Positions 8,722 through 18,381 are shown, numbered from the stretch's first letter. The stretch: 64,000 nt of DNA from Pseudomonas silesiensis (GCF_001661075.1 NZ_CP014870.1:5027703-5091702), one strand, 5' to 3'. A program made the numbers and translations. The notes: a model not told the origin generated them from the sequence alone.

Positions 8722-8922
8722 CAGCAACTCCTTGATAGTCGACAACTCTGCACAACGCCATTTACCCAGCGTTGCAGCCGGCATGATAAACACTACCGGC
8801 GTCGGGAAAACCTGCAAGAATCAACATTCACTGTTGAGGAATATGCAACAAAGCACTTCTAACACAAGGCTCCTGAACGGGGGCTGACCTGAGTCATCCC
8901 CCCCCTTTTCACAAGATTGAAA

Positions 8923-8939
8923 GATCGCAGCCTGCGATC
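8923..8939. repeat. GATCGCA palindrome
   Basis: A short inverted repeat, GATCGCA-N3-TGCGATC, lies just past the cysK stop. It has no T-run and may be an mRNA 3'-end hairpin of cysK rather than a full terminator. The rest of the 8722-8948 gap shows no gene. Confidence 0.5.
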
Positions 8940-8948
8940 GTTCGATTG

Positions 8949-9923
8949 TTACTGCTGAGTCTCCTGCTCGGTAAACAGATCACTGAACAACATGCTCGAC
9001 AGGTAGCGCTCGCCGGAGTCGGGCAGGATCACCACAATGGTCTTGCCCTGCATTTCAGGGGTTTCTGCCAGTCGGACCGCTACAGCCATCGCCGCGCCAG
9101 AGGAGATCCCGCACAAAATCCCTTCTTCCTGCATCAAACGCAGGGCCATGGCCTTGGACTCTTCATCGCTGACCAGCTCGACCCGATCGACCATCGACAG
9201 GTCCAGATTTTTCGGCACGAACCCGGCCCCGATACCCTGGATCTTGTGCGGGCTTGGTTTGATCTCCTCCCCGGCCAGGGCCTGGGTGATGACCGGCGAT
9301 GACACCGGCTCCACGGCCACCGAAATGATCGGTTTGCTCTGGGTATTCTTGATATACCGCGAAACCCCGGTAATGGTTCCACCTGTTCCAACGCCAGCCA
9401 CCAATACATCGACCGCACCATCGGTATCGTTCCAGATTTCCGGGCCAGTGGTTTTCTCGTGAATGGCCGGGTTGGCCGGGTTGTCGAACTGCGCGGGCAT
9501 GAAATAGTTGGACGGGGCGCTGGCAACAATTTCAGCTGCTTTCTCGATCGCACCCTTCATGCCCTTGGCCGGTTCAGTCAAGACCAGCTCTGCGCCGAGG
9601 GCCTTGAGCACTTTGCGTCGCTCGATACTCATGGAGGCCGGCATGGTCAGCATCAACTTGTAACCACGCGCCGCGGCAACAAACGCTAGCCCGATACCGG
9701 TATTGCCCGACGTCGGCTCGACGATGGTCATGCCCGCTTTGAGTTTGCCGGAGCTTTCGGCGTCCCAGATCATGTTCGCGCCGATCCGGCACTTGACCGA
9801 ATAACCAGGGTTGCGCCCCTCGGTCTTGGCCAGGATGGTCACGCCGCGCGGGGCGATGCGGTTGATCTGCACCAGCGGCGTATTGCCGATGGAATGGGCG
9901 TTGTCAGCGAAAATACGGCTCAT
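8949..9923 (-). CDS. cysK: Cysteine synthase A
   Basis: O-acetylserine sulfhydrylase, a PLP enzyme that makes L-cysteine from O-acetylserine and sulfide; 324 residues, the usual length. The PLP lysine lies in [13 protein letters not shown] (about residue 44). The substrate loop [11 protein letters not shown] follows near residue 70, and the phosphate-binding [14 protein letters not shown] near 175. CysK is normally subject to sulfur-limitation control, but no CysB site was identified here. It diverges from the DUF748 gene across about 125 bases. Confidence 0.93.
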   Translation of the reverse strand: MSRIFADNAHSIGNTPLVQINRIAPRGVTILAKTEGRNPGYSVKCRIGANMIWDAESSGKLKAGMTIVEPTSGNTGIGLAFVAAARGYKLMLTMPASMSIERRKVLKALGAELVLTEPAKGMKGAIEKAAEIVASAPSNYFMPAQFDNPANPAIHEKTTGPEIWNDTDGAVDVLVAGVGTGGTITGVSRYIKNTQSKPIISVAVEPVSSPVITQALAGEEIKPSPHKIQGIGAGFVPKNLDLSMVDRVELVSDEESKAMALRLMQEEGILCGISSGAAMAVAVRLAETPEMQGKTIVVILPDSGERYLSSMLFSDLFTEQETQQ

Positions 9924-10049
9924 GGCTGGGTCCTTGTACAGCGTTGAATAAGCCCTCCAAGGTAAGCCTGTTGCCTGTGGTCGTCCAGTCAGTCGAACGT
10001 CCTGTTACAACAACAGTCAATGGCTTTACACCGCCAGAGATTTGCCATC

Positions 10050-11126
10050 ATGAAACGGAGATACCGTTGGCCGCTGTGGATGCTAGCCGGCCTGGTCGTG
10101 CTGCTGGTTGCCCTGCATTTCGCCCTGCCCTACATGGTGCGCAACTACCTGAACGACAAGCTGGCGGACATGGGCGACTACCGTGGCCAGATCGTCGATG
10201 TAGACCTGGCCCTGTGGCGCGGCGCTTATAAAATCAACGGGCTGAAAATCGTCAAGGTCGACGGCAAGGTCCCGGTGCCCTTCGTCAACGCGCCGCTGAT
10301 CGACCTCTCCGTCAGTTGGCACTCGCTCTGGTACGACCACGCGGTGGTGGCCGAGGTGCAGTTCATCAAGCCGGAAGTGAACTTCGTCGACGGCGGCGCC
10401 AACAAGCAAAACTCCCAGACCGGCCAGGGCACCGACTGGCGGGCGCAACTGGGCAAGTTGCTGCCGATCACCTTGAACGAAGTGCGCATCAACGACGGCA
10501 AGATCAGCTTTCGAAATTTCAATTCGAAACCACCCGTCAACATGAACGCCACCCAGGTCGACGCCAGTATCTATAACCTGACGAACGTGGCCGACACCGA
10601 AGGAAAACGCGACGCTCGCTTTGAAGGCAAGGCGATGTTGCTGGGACACGCGCCCCTGGAAACCACCGCCACCTTCGACCCGTTGAGCAATTTCGAAGAC
10701 TTCGAGTTCCGGCTGCGGGCGAGGAACATCGAACTCAAACGCATGAACGACTTCGCTTCAGCCTATGGCAAGTTCGATTTCAACGCCGGTCATGGGGATG
10801 TGGTGATCGAGGCGCAGGCCAAAAAGGCAAAATTGACGGGTTACATCAAACCGCTGTTGAAGGATGTGGACGTGTTCAATTGGCAGCAGGACGTCGAGAA
10901 CAAGGACAAGGGGATTTTCCGTTCCATCTGGGAGGCCATCGTCGGCGGCTCCGAAACCGTACTGAAAAACCAGGGCAAGAACCAGTTTGCAACCCGCGTC
11001 GAACTGAGTGGCAATGTGCATCGGCAAGATATCAGCGCGTTCCAGGCGTTTTTACAGATTTTACGCAATGGTTTCGTTCAGGCGTTCAACGCCCGGTATG
11101 AACGACCGAAGCCCGATGCGGGTTAA
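10050..11126 (+). CDS. DUF748 domain protein
   Basis: A 358-residue protein with an N-terminal membrane anchor (WPLWMLAGLVVLLVALHFALPY) followed by a long periplasmic part with alternating strands of the AsmA/DUF748 type. This superfamily is thought to form bridges or scaffolds between the inner and outer membranes; no specific role can be assigned here. I chose the ATG at 10050 (MKRRYRWPLW), which places positive residues right before the membrane segment. The 3' end overlaps the stop region of the opposite-strand DUF2442 gene by four bases. Confidence 0.75.
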   Translation: MKRRYRWPLWMLAGLVVLLVALHFALPYMVRNYLNDKLADMGDYRGQIVDVDLALWRGAYKINGLKIVKVDGKVPVPFVNAPLIDLSVSWHSLWYDHAVVAEVQFIKPEVNFVDGGANKQNSQTGQGTDWRAQLGKLLPITLNEVRINDGKISFRNFNSKPPVNMNATQVDASIYNLTNVADTEGKRDARFEGKAMLLGHAPLETTATFDPLSNFEDFEFRLRARNIELKRMNDFASAYGKFDFNAGHGDVVIEAQAKKAKLTGYIKPLLKDVDVFNWQQDVENKDKGIFRSIWEAIVGGSETVLKNQGKNQFATRVELSGNVHRQDISAFQAFLQILRNGFVQAFNARYERPKPDAG

Positions 11127-11614
11127 GGTTTGCGCGTGACGGTATAGCGACCGGTCTCCTCAGCCGCTCGCGCCGGGTCTCGCTGCTGCAGAAAATCCCA
11201 GCCCAGACACGCCAGGGCCAACGACCGCGGCACCGCTTCACGGCCACTGCTGTAGCGGGTGATGCTTCGTGCACTGACACCCAGCGCCTCGGCAGCCTGA
11301 TTGAGCGCTAACCCGGTGCGAGCGCGCCAATCGATGAAAATCCGGGTGTTTTCGTCCGAAGCGTTTTGTGCCAGGGCATCCAGGTAGAGCGTGTCCGCGC
11401 CAATCTGGATATCCAGTTCAGGCCACTCGACACTCCAGCCATCATCGCCCAGGGTTGCACCTTCGAAAGCGCCGGACTCCAGCAAGGACTGCAAGCCTGG
11501 ATAGGCGCGCAGGTCACGACTCAAATCGAGGGTCAGTTGCTGACCGTCGATAAAGGTCAGTGCGAGGCGATAATCTGGCAATGACTGCACGACCGACAGC
11601 CGCGGGCGTTTCAT
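11123..11614 (-). CDS. DUF2442 / helix-turn-helix protein, candidate antitoxin
   Basis: A 163-residue two-part protein. The first about 85 residues are DUF2442-like (YRLALTFIDGQQLTLDLSRDLRAYPGL), and the second part carries a small HTH (LALNQAAEALGVSARSITRYSSGREAVP). I chose the ATG at 11614 because it overlaps the stop of the DUF4160 gene as ATGA. DUF4160 and DUF2442 genes recur as adjacent pairs and have been proposed as toxin-antitoxin-like modules. The HTH would allow autorepression; this is inference. Confidence 0.75.
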   Translation of the reverse strand: MKRPRLSVVQSLPDYRLALTFIDGQQLTLDLSRDLRAYPGLQSLLESGAFEGATLGDDGWSVEWPELDIQIGADTLYLDALAQNASDENTRIFIDWRARTGLALNQAAEALGVSARSITRYSSGREAVPRSLALACLGWDFLQQRDPARAAEETGRYTVTRKP

Positions 11615-11841
11615 GGGTAACATCGTTTCCAGTCCTCCAACAATTGCACTTGATGAGCCCTTACCCACTCCAGCGCTTCCTTGATGATCAGCGGCGGCGC
11701 CTGGCCCACCAACACTTCGACGGTTTCCAGGCTCAACATCACATCCAGCCCGCCACCGGTAAGGTGGACATGGGGAGGCGGATGATCCTTCTCGCGCAAC
11801 TGGATGCGGTACTTATCGCGAAATCGATATTTAGTAGACAT
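11611..11841 (-). CDS. DUF4160 protein, candidate toxin partner
   Basis: A 76-residue protein with the DUF4160 signature: FRDKYRIQLREKDHPPPHVHLTGG, rich in His around residues 20-30. The start at 11841 (MSTKYRF) puts the DUF4160 core at the N-terminus; a longer frame from 11877 exists. It is coupled to the next gene by a 4-base overlap. No experimentally defined activity is known to me for this family; toxin status rests on the paired arrangement. Confidence 0.75.
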   Translation of the reverse strand: MSTKYRFRDKYRIQLREKDHPPPHVHLTGGGLDVMLSLETVEVLVGQAPPLIIKEALEWVRAHQVQLLEDWKRCYP

Positions 11842-12045
11842 GCCCGGCACGCTATCGCCAAAATGGCGATAGCTCAATACTGGCCCGGAGCCGAGACTGA
11901 GTCAAGATGTGACGCCCCATTCAGAGACTGAATAGGCCGTCTGCGTTCACAGTGGCCCGGGCACCGCGTTATAGTCGGGGTACTACACATTATTGCGCCC
12001 CGCCCTGCCTCGTTCAGGTCGGCGTTAACGTTCGAGGATTAGCAG

Positions 12046-12891
12046 ATGAAGTTCGAAGGCACCCAGGCCTACGTTGCCACCGATGACCTGAAGCTGGCGG
12101 TCAATGCCGCCATTACCCTGGAGCGTCCGCTGCTGGTCAAGGGCGAACCGGGCACCGGCAAGACCATGCTCGCCGAGCAACTGGCCGAGTCCTTCGGCGC
12201 CAAGCTGATCACCTGGCACATCAAGTCCACCACCAAGGCGCATCAGGGCCTGTACGAGTATGACGCGGTCAGCCGCCTGCGCGATTCGCAGCTGGGCACG
12301 GAAAGGGTCCACGACGTTCGCAACTACCTGAAAAAGGGCAAGCTCTGGGAGGCTTTCGAGTCCGAAGAGCGGGTGATCCTGCTGATCGACGAGATCGACA
12401 AGGCCGACATCGAGTTCCCGAACGACCTGCTGCAAGAACTCGACAAGATGGAGTTCTACGTTTACGAGATCGACGAGACCATCAAGGCCAAGAAGCGTCC
12501 GATCATCATCATTACCTCCAACAACGAAAAAGAGCTGCCGGACGCTTTCCTGCGCCGTTGCTTCTTCCACTACATCGCTTTCCCGGATCGCGTCACGATG
12601 CAGCGGATCGTCGACGTGCACTACCCGAACATCAAGAAGGACCTGGTCAGCGAGGCGCTGGATGTGTTCTTCGACGTGCGCAAGGTGCCGGGCCTGAAGA
12701 AAAAGCCGTCGACCTCCGAACTGGTGGACTGGCTGAAGCTGCTGATGGCCGACAACATCGGTGAAGCGGTGCTGCGCGAGCGCGATCCGACCAAGGCCAT
12801 CCCACCGCTGGCCGGTGCCCTGGTGAAGAACGAACAGGATGTGCAGTTGCTGGAGCGTCTGGCGTTCATGAGCCGTCGCGGCACTCGCTGA
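12046..12891 (+). CDS. MoxR-family AAA+ ATPase
   Basis: A 281-residue AAA+ ATPase. Walker A is GEPGTGKT (near residue 37), Walker B VILLIDEIDKAD (near 110), sensor 1 ITSNNEKELPDAFLRRC (near 160). The MoxR clade works as a chaperone that activates partner proteins, often with a VWA protein. The partner gene lies 33 bases downstream. A GAGGA ribosome site precedes the ATG. The 11842-12045 gap contains its likely promoter but no gene I can see. Confidence 0.9.
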   Translation: MKFEGTQAYVATDDLKLAVNAAITLERPLLVKGEPGTGKTMLAEQLAESFGAKLITWHIKSTTKAHQGLYEYDAVSRLRDSQLGTERVHDVRNYLKKGKLWEAFESEERVILLIDEIDKADIEFPNDLLQELDKMEFYVYEIDETIKAKKRPIIIITSNNEKELPDAFLRRCFFHYIAFPDRVTMQRIVDVHYPNIKKDLVSEALDVFFDVRKVPGLKKKPSTSELVDWLKLLMADNIGEAVLRERDPTKAIPPLAGALVKNEQDVQLLERLAFMSRRGTR

Positions 12892-12924
12892 TCCCTCTGT
12901 TTAACCAGATAGAGGGCGATAGCC

Positions 12925-14103
12925 ATGCTGCTCAACCTGTTCAATGAAATGCGCGCAGCCAAGGTGCCGGTCTCGGTGCGCGAGCTGCTGGACCTGATCA
13001 ACGCGCTGAAACACCGGGTGACGTTCGCCGACATGGACGAGTTCTATTACTTGTCCCGGGCGATTCTGGTGAAGGACGAAAAACATTTCGACAAGTTCGA
13101 CCGCGCGTTCGGTGCCTACTTCAATGGCCTGGAAAAACTTGACGACCACCTTCAGGCCTTGATCCCGGAAGACTGGTTGCGCAAGGAATTCGAACGCTCC
13201 CTGAGCGATGAAGAGCGTGCGCAGATCCAGTCCCTCGGCGGCCTGGACAAGTTGATCGAAGAATTCAAGAAACGCCTGGAAGAACAGAAGGAACGCCATG
13301 CCGGCGGCAACAAATGGATCGGCACCGGCGGCACCAGCCCGTTCGGCTCCGGCGGCTTCAACCCGGAGGGCATTCGGGTCGGCGATGCCGGCAAGCGCCA
13401 GGGCAAGGCGGTCAAGGTCTGGGACCAGCGCGAGTACAAGAATCTGGACGATTCGGTGGAACTGGGCACGCGCAATATCAAGGTCGCTTTGCGTCGGCTG
13501 CGCAAATTCGCGCGCCAGGGTGCGGCGGAAGAGCTGGACATCGATGGCACCATCGACCACACCGCACGCGATGCCGGGCTGCTGAACATCCAGATGCGGC
13601 CGGAGCGGCGCAACACCGTCAAGCTGTTGCTGTTGTTCGACATCGGCGGTTCGATGGACGCCCACGTGAAGATCTGCGAGGAATTGTTCTCGGCCTGCAA
13701 GACCGAGTTCAAGCACCTGGAGTACTTCTACTTCCACAACTTCATCTATGAATCGGTGTGGAAGAACAACATGCGCCGGACTTCCGAGCGCACTTCGACC
13801 CAGGATTTGCTGCATAAGTACGGCGCCGACTACAAAGTGATCTTCATTGGCGACGCCGCCATGGCGCCCTATGAAATCACCCAGGCCGGCGGCAGCGTCG
13901 AGCACTGGAACGAAGAAGCGGGTTATGTGTGGATGCAGCGGTTCAAGGAGAAGTACAAGAAGCTCATCTGGATCAATCCGTATCCCAAAGATACCTGGGG
14001 GTATACGTCGTCGACCAATATCGTGCGGGAACTGATTGATGACCAGATGTACCCGTTGACGTTGCGGGGGCTGGAAGAGGCGATGCGGTTTCTTTCCAAG
14101 TAA
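12925..14103 (+). CDS. VWA domain (CoxE-like) protein
   Basis: A 392-residue protein with an N-terminal helical region, a Gly-rich linker (GGTSPFGSGGFNPEG near residue 140) and a C-terminal von Willebrand A domain. The metal-ion site is LLLFDIGGSMDAHV, a DxGGS variant of DxSxS as seen in the CoxE branch, so metal binding may be altered. With the upstream MoxR ATPase it forms a conserved pair in Pseudomonas; CoxE/MoxR pairs elsewhere mature metalloenzymes, but no enzyme gene is beside them here. Confidence 0.88.
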   Translation: MLLNLFNEMRAAKVPVSVRELLDLINALKHRVTFADMDEFYYLSRAILVKDEKHFDKFDRAFGAYFNGLEKLDDHLQALIPEDWLRKEFERSLSDEERAQIQSLGGLDKLIEEFKKRLEEQKERHAGGNKWIGTGGTSPFGSGGFNPEGIRVGDAGKRQGKAVKVWDQREYKNLDDSVELGTRNIKVALRRLRKFARQGAAEELDIDGTIDHTARDAGLLNIQMRPERRNTVKLLLLFDIGGSMDAHVKICEELFSACKTEFKHLEYFYFHNFIYESVWKNNMRRTSERTSTQDLLHKYGADYKVIFIGDAAMAPYEITQAGGSVEHWNEEAGYVWMQRFKEKYKKLIWINPYPKDTWGYTSSTNIVRELIDDQMYPLTLRGLEEAMRFLSK

Positions 14104-14125
14104 TCCTGGTTGTCTGGTCGGACGC

Positions 14126-14234
14126 CATCGCGGGCAAGCCCGGCTCCCACAGGGATTGATGTCGTTCACACAATATGTGAACCACCCCAGTCCCTGTGGG
14201 AGCGGGCTTGTCGGATCGCCGCACCGCCGCGATG
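14126..14234. repeat. REP pair (inverted)
   Basis: The left arm CATCGCGGGCAAGCCCGGCT and the right arm ending GCGGGCTTGTCGGATCG flank about 40 bases that include a smaller dyad around TTCACAC-AATATGTGAA. It lies between convergent genes, where it may serve as a 3'-end structure. Confidence 0.8.
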
Positions 14235-14237
14235 CTT

Positions 14238-15164
14238 TTAGCTGTTTGAAAACTGCTGCAAATACTCGACTTGTTGGCGATGCGCCACCTCCTGCACCAC
14301 CGGCCTCAATCTCACCTTTGATCCGGGCAAACACTGCGCCAGTCGCGCCAGCGCCAACGGCGATAACGCCCCCAACCGCGGATACCCGCCGATGGTCTGC
14401 CGATCATTGAGCAACACGATCGGCTGCCCGTCCGGTGGCACCTGGACCGCGCCCAGCGGGATGCCTTCGGAAATCATGGGTTTGCCCTGGTACTCCAACG
14501 CCGTTCCCAGCAAGCGAATGCCCATGCGATCGGCACGGCTGTCGAGGGTCCAGACGCTGTTGAACGCGTCGAACAGACTCTGCCCGCTGAACTCACCGAT
14601 CTGCGCGCCGAGCACCAGGTCAAGCGGCGCAGCGAGATTGAGGTCCGGCCGCTGATCGGCAGGCAACTCCCGCAGCAGCATCAGCGAGCTCCCCGAATAA
14701 CTCAACGACCGACCCTGGGTCAGCGGGCGCCCCATACCATCCTGACCGCCGAGCTCTTCGCGCACCACCGTCGCCCGGCTGCCCAGGACCTGGGGCGCGT
14801 CGAATCCCCCCGGTGCCGCCAGATAGGCCCGCGCGCCGAGTAACGGCTGGGTGAATTGCAGCCGTTGACCTTTGTGCAATCTGAAACTGCGCCACGGCGC
14901 CAACGCCTCGCCATCGATTTTCGCCCCCAGGTCTGCGCCACCCAGGGCCAGCACGCAATCCTCTTCGGCCAGCACGCTGAAACCGCCGAGGGTAATCTCG
15001 ATCACCGGCGCATCCAGCGCATTGCCCAGCAACCAATTGGCCCAGGACATCGAGCGCCAATCCGCCGCGCCGCCCTGGGTCACGCCCAGATGCCGCACAC
15101 CGAAACGGCCAGCGTCCTGCAACAGGCACAGCGGAGTACTCGTTTCTATCGATAGACGGCTCAT
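14238..15164 (-). CDS. pxpC: 5-oxoprolinase subunit C (biotin-dependent carboxyltransferase family)
   Basis: A 308-residue protein of the KipA/PxpC family, part of the PxpABC complex that hydrolyses 5-oxoproline to glutamate with ATP. Family motifs include QDAGRFGVRHLGVTQGG near residue 15, GGADLGAKIDG near 75 and PDGQPIVLLNDRQTIGGYP near 260. The start overlaps the pxpB stop by ATGA. No pxpA (LamB/YcsF) gene is adjacent, so PxpA would have to be encoded elsewhere, or this pair has another role. Confidence 0.85.
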   Translation of the reverse strand: MSRLSIETSTPLCLLQDAGRFGVRHLGVTQGGAADWRSMSWANWLLGNALDAPVIEITLGGFSVLAEEDCVLALGGADLGAKIDGEALAPWRSFRLHKGQRLQFTQPLLGARAYLAAPGGFDAPQVLGSRATVVREELGGQDGMGRPLTQGRSLSYSGSSLMLLRELPADQRPDLNLAAPLDLVLGAQIGEFSGQSLFDAFNSVWTLDSRADRMGIRLLGTALEYQGKPMISEGIPLGAVQVPPDGQPIVLLNDRQTIGGYPRLGALSPLALARLAQCLPGSKVRLRPVVQEVAHRQQVEYLQQFSNS

Positions 15165-15940
15165 GCCTGCGCCTCCAGTGGCGTGTCGTCACCGCCCAGG
15201 TTGATGAATTCGGCATGACTGACGGCTTCAAAGCGCACGGTATCGCCCGGTTGCATCAGGCTGTAGCCGTCGCGCTCGCGGTCGAACAATTTGGCCGGGG
15301 TCCGGCCGATCAGGTTCCAGCCACCCGGCGACACCACAGGGTAAGCCGCCGTCTGGCGTTCGGCGATGCCGACACTGCCGGCAGCGACCTTTTTACGCGG
15401 CGTGCCCAGACGCGGTGCGGCCAGCGCTTCTTCCACCAGGCCCATGAAGGCGAAGCCCGGCGCGAAACCCAAGGCGAACACCTGATACTCGCGTTCGCTA
15501 TGGCGGCGGATCACTTCATCGACCGCCAATCCGCTGCGCCGCGCCAACAGGCTCAGCTCCGGACCGACACTCAAGTCGTACCAGACCGGCAGCACATGGC
15601 ATTTGCCAGGGGTGCGGGCGTTGGGCGACAGATCGATCAAGGCTTCGGCAATCAGCTCCCGAGCCTGGGCCGGACTCAGCGCGGTCAGGTCGTAATGCAC
15701 CATGATCGTTGTGTAGGACGGCACCAGATCGATCAGGTGCCCGGCGAACGCGGCGCGTAGACTCTCGCTGGCAGCGAGCAGCCACGGCATGTTGGCCTCG
15801 GCGATTTCATCGAACAGACGCACCATCAGGCAGTCCAGCGCGACCACTTCCACGCGCAGTTTCATGATGCGCCCTGCTGATCGAGTCGATAGCAGGCGAT
15901 TCACGGTGAATGGAATGGCGGTGGTGTCGGGCGCACTCAT
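15161..15940 (-). CDS. pxpB: 5-oxoprolinase subunit B (KipI family)
   Basis: The partner of PxpC, with the cyclophilin-like KipI fold. It contains SYTTIMVHYD, the PVWYDLSVGPELS segment and GFAPGFAFMG, all family-typical. The full frame gives 259 residues with a GGAG site 8 bases before the ATG at 15940; an internal ATG at 15865 (MKLRVEVVALD) matches family starts better and has an AGGGC upstream, so the true start is open. It diverges from a LysR gene, the obvious candidate regulator. Confidence 0.85.
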   Translation of the reverse strand: MSAPDTTAIPFTVNRLLSTRSAGRIMKLRVEVVALDCLMVRLFDEIAEANMPWLLAASESLRAAFAGHLIDLVPSYTTIMVHYDLTALSPAQARELIAEALIDLSPNARTPGKCHVLPVWYDLSVGPELSLLARRSGLAVDEVIRRHSEREYQVFALGFAPGFAFMGLVEEALAAPRLGTPRKKVAAGSVGIAERQTAAYPVVSPGGWNLIGRTPAKLFDRERDGYSLMQPGDTVRFEAVSHAEFINLGGDDTPLEAQA

Positions 15941-16099
15941 GGCAAATCTCCACGCTGGTTTTTATTGGTATTGTTCTGAGCCCCGACGACGCCTATCGTG
16001 GGAACCGGATGGCCTGATTCTTGGGCGCAGGGCCCTGCCGCGTCCAACTAATAAAATCCCGCCCTAGACATAAGAAAACTTTATCCACGAGCTGATCCC

Positions 16100-17014
16100 A
16101 TGAACCTGAAGTTTCTCGAGACCTTCGTATGGGTCGCCCGACTCAAGAGTTTTCGTCTGACGGCAGACAAGCTCTTCACTACCCAGGCCTCGATCTCCAG
16201 CCGAATCGCGGTGCTCGAAGGCGAGCTCGGCGTGAAGCTGCTCCTGCGCGACTCCCGCGGCGTGAGCCTGACGCCCGAAGGCCTGAAAGTGCTCGACTAT
16301 GCCGAGCAGATGATGGACACCATGCAGGCGCTCAAACAGTCGATCGAGACGCGCTCGAGCAAGACCGGACGGGTGCGGATCGGCGTGATGGACACGGTGA
16401 TTCACACTTGGCTGAGCCCGTTGGTGGCCCGGATGATGGATCACTATCCGCTGGTAGAGATCGAACTTGTGGCCGATACAGCGCTCAACCTCTGCGATCA
16501 GCTGCAAAAAGGTTTTCTCGATCTGATCCTGCAAACCGACCTGTTGCGCCAGGAAAGTGTGCGCAGCCTGGAGCTGGCCAGTCACCCGATGGGCTGGATC
16601 GTTGCCAGTAACTCGATCTACAACCGCGAGTATTCCGGCGTGGCCGATCTGGCGCACGAGCGGATCATTACCTATTCGAAGAACTCCCATCCGCACCAGG
16701 AGGTTCTCGCGTTGATGCAGGCCAATGGCGTGATGGCGCCAAGGCTGAACTGCGTGAATTCAGTGTCGGCGATCACCCGGTTGCTGCGCGACGGCTTCGG
16801 CATTGGCGCGCTGCCGCCGGTGTTGGTCGCGGAGGAACTGGCGCGGGGAGAACTGACCTTGCTGGCCATCGAGCAACGACCGCCGAATCTGCAGGTGGTG
16901 GTGTCGTGGCGAACCGGGGTGGAGTGGGTCGAGGAGATTGTGGCGTTGTGTCAGCAGGTGTTGGCGGCGTATGCCCGCAAGGTGGGAGAGGATTACGTCG
17001 TCCTGGCCAGATAG
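16100..17014 (+). CDS. LysR-family regulator next to pxpBC
   Basis: A 304-residue LTTR. The HTH is at the very N-terminus (MNLKFLETFVWVARLKSFRLTADKLFTTQASIS), and the effector domain carries a typical RIGVMDTVIH strand near residue 95. It diverges from pxpB over a 159-base gap, the usual arrangement for regulation of a neighbour. The ligand may be an amino-acid-derived acid such as 5-oxoproline; this is inference from position. Confidence 0.85.
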   Translation: MNLKFLETFVWVARLKSFRLTADKLFTTQASISSRIAVLEGELGVKLLLRDSRGVSLTPEGLKVLDYAEQMMDTMQALKQSIETRSSKTGRVRIGVMDTVIHTWLSPLVARMMDHYPLVEIELVADTALNLCDQLQKGFLDLILQTDLLRQESVRSLELASHPMGWIVASNSIYNREYSGVADLAHERIITYSKNSHPHQEVLALMQANGVMAPRLNCVNSVSAITRLLRDGFGIGALPPVLVAEELARGELTLLAIEQRPPNLQVVVSWRTGVEWVEEIVALCQQVLAAYARKVGEDYVVLAR

Positions 17015-17049
17015 CTGCGGGTATGCAGGAAGCCTGGTGGCGAGGGGGC

Positions 17050-17592
17050 CTAAAGGCCCCGCACATCCCGGTCTTCAATCGGCCGGCTCTGGCGCAGGCG
17101 TTTGCCGCCCAGCACCACCCAGTCGATCAGCCGGAACAGGCATTCAATGCCAAAGGACAGCAACAGCGCGCCGCTCATGCCCCAGATCATCGCTTCGGGG
17201 GTCAGCAGGATCTGGTAGCTGTAGCCATTCCAGGTTTCCTTGCGAATATCCGGATCGGCCGCCAGGACCACCTGCAGGAAGCGGATATACCACGGCCCCT
17301 GCATGGCCTGGAACTGTTTATCGAGGGCCTGTCGACGGGTCAGCAGGGTGTTCAGGCTGTCGGCGTCACTGCGAAAAATCGGGTCTTCGCTGGCGCGGTA
17401 ATGGGCCACCAGCGCCTGGATGTCACCCTTGAAAAACTGATTCGCCGTGCCCTGGAAACCGCTCAGGCCGGTCTGCGCCTCGATCAGGTGCGCTTCGACC
17501 CGTTTGGCGTAATCGCTGATGAACCCCGGCACCTGGACACCGATCAACAGGCCCGCCGCAAACAACACCAGCCGTAGGTAACTGAGCAACAT
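17050..17592 (-). CDS. DUF2937 membrane protein
   Basis: A 180-residue protein with two hydrophobic segments (residues 5-25 and about 137-158) flanking a helical, charged middle part. The family occurs in Pseudomonas and relatives with no known function. The topology suggests a periplasmic central domain with both ends in the cytoplasm. It is 12 bases downstream of the glutamine-amidotransferase gene and probably cotranscribed with it. Confidence 0.75.
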   Translation of the reverse strand: MLLSYLRLVLFAAGLLIGVQVPGFISDYAKRVEAHLIEAQTGLSGFQGTANQFFKGDIQALVAHYRASEDPIFRSDADSLNTLLTRRQALDKQFQAMQGPWYIRFLQVVLAADPDIRKETWNGYSYQILLTPEAMIWGMSGALLLSFGIECLFRLIDWVVLGGKRLRQSRPIEDRDVRGL

Positions 17593-17604
17593 GCTTGAGT
17601 GTCC

Positions 17605-18381
17605 TTATTCGGTCTTGCCCTGGCTGACGCATTCACCGCGCCGCCACAGGCTCCATTGGCCCGGTTCGTAGCGGGTCCAGGTTTCGTTTTCGGTCAAGGG
17701 TTCGGTGGCAATCACCGTGACCACGTCGTTGGGCGTGGTTTCGGCCTGGAAGTCGACGATCACATCGACATCCTTCAGGCGCGCCGGGCCGAACGGTGCG
17801 CGGCGGGTGATCTGCGCCAGTTTGGTCGAGCAATAGCAGAACAGCCAGTCGCCGTCGCTGAGCAGGCAATTGAACACCCCTTTGCTGCGGTATTCGGCGC
17901 ACGCGGCCACCAGGTCCGGCAGCAGTTCTTCGACTTCCACCGGTTCCGGGAAGGCGGCACGCACCCGATTGAGCAGGTCGCAAAACGCCGCTTCGCTATC
18001 GGTATCGCCGACCGGGCGGTAGAAACTGGTGATGGGTTGAAAGTCCGCCAGTTGGCCGTTGTGGGCGAAACACCAGTTGCGCCCCCATAACTCGCGCACG
18101 AACGGATGGGTGTTGGACAGGCAGACCTTGCCGACGTTGGCCTGGCGGATGTGCCCGATCACCACTTCGCTCTTGATCGGATAGCGCTGCACCAGGTTCG
18201 CGACTTCCGATTCGCAGCTCGCTGCCGGGTCCTGAAACAAGCGCAGGCCTCGGCCTTCATAGAAGGCGATGCCCCACCCGTCGCGGTGCGGACCGGTGCG
18301 GCCGCCGCGCTGCATCAGCCCGGTGAAGCTGAACACGATATCGGTCGGGACATTGGCGCTCATGCCCAATAACTCACACAT
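17605..18381 (-). CDS. Class II glutamine amidotransferase (YafJ-like)
   Basis: A 258-residue stand-alone Ntn-type glutaminase domain. The nucleophile is Cys2, exposed after Met removal ([10 protein letters not shown]). Other family residues are [21 protein letters not shown], the NTHPF glutamine-binding loop and FAHNGQL. YafJ/EgtC-like proteins act on small amides; the natural substrate here is unknown. It lies upstream of the DUF2937 gene on the same strand. Confidence 0.85.
   Translation of the reverse strand: MCELLGMSANVPTDIVFSFTGLMQRGGRTGPHRDGWGIAFYEGRGLRLFQDPAASCESEVANLVQRYPIKSEVVIGHIRQANVGKVCLSNTHPFVRELWGRNWCFAHNGQLADFQPITSFYRPVGDTDSEAAFCDLLNRVRAAFPEPVEVEELLPDLVAACAEYRSKGVFNCLLSDGDWLFCYCSTKLAQITRRAPFGPARLKDVDVIVDFQAETTPNDVVTVIATEPLTENETWTRYEPGQWSLWRRGECVSQGKTE

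Noticed and set aside
8946..9302. Plus-strand frame antisense to cysK
   Set aside because: A shadow of the GC-rich coding strand; cysK itself is complete.
17050..17600. GGGGCCTAAAGGCCCC dyad near 17045 as terminator for the LysR gene
   Set aside because: It has no T-run and is part of the DUF2937 coding end.
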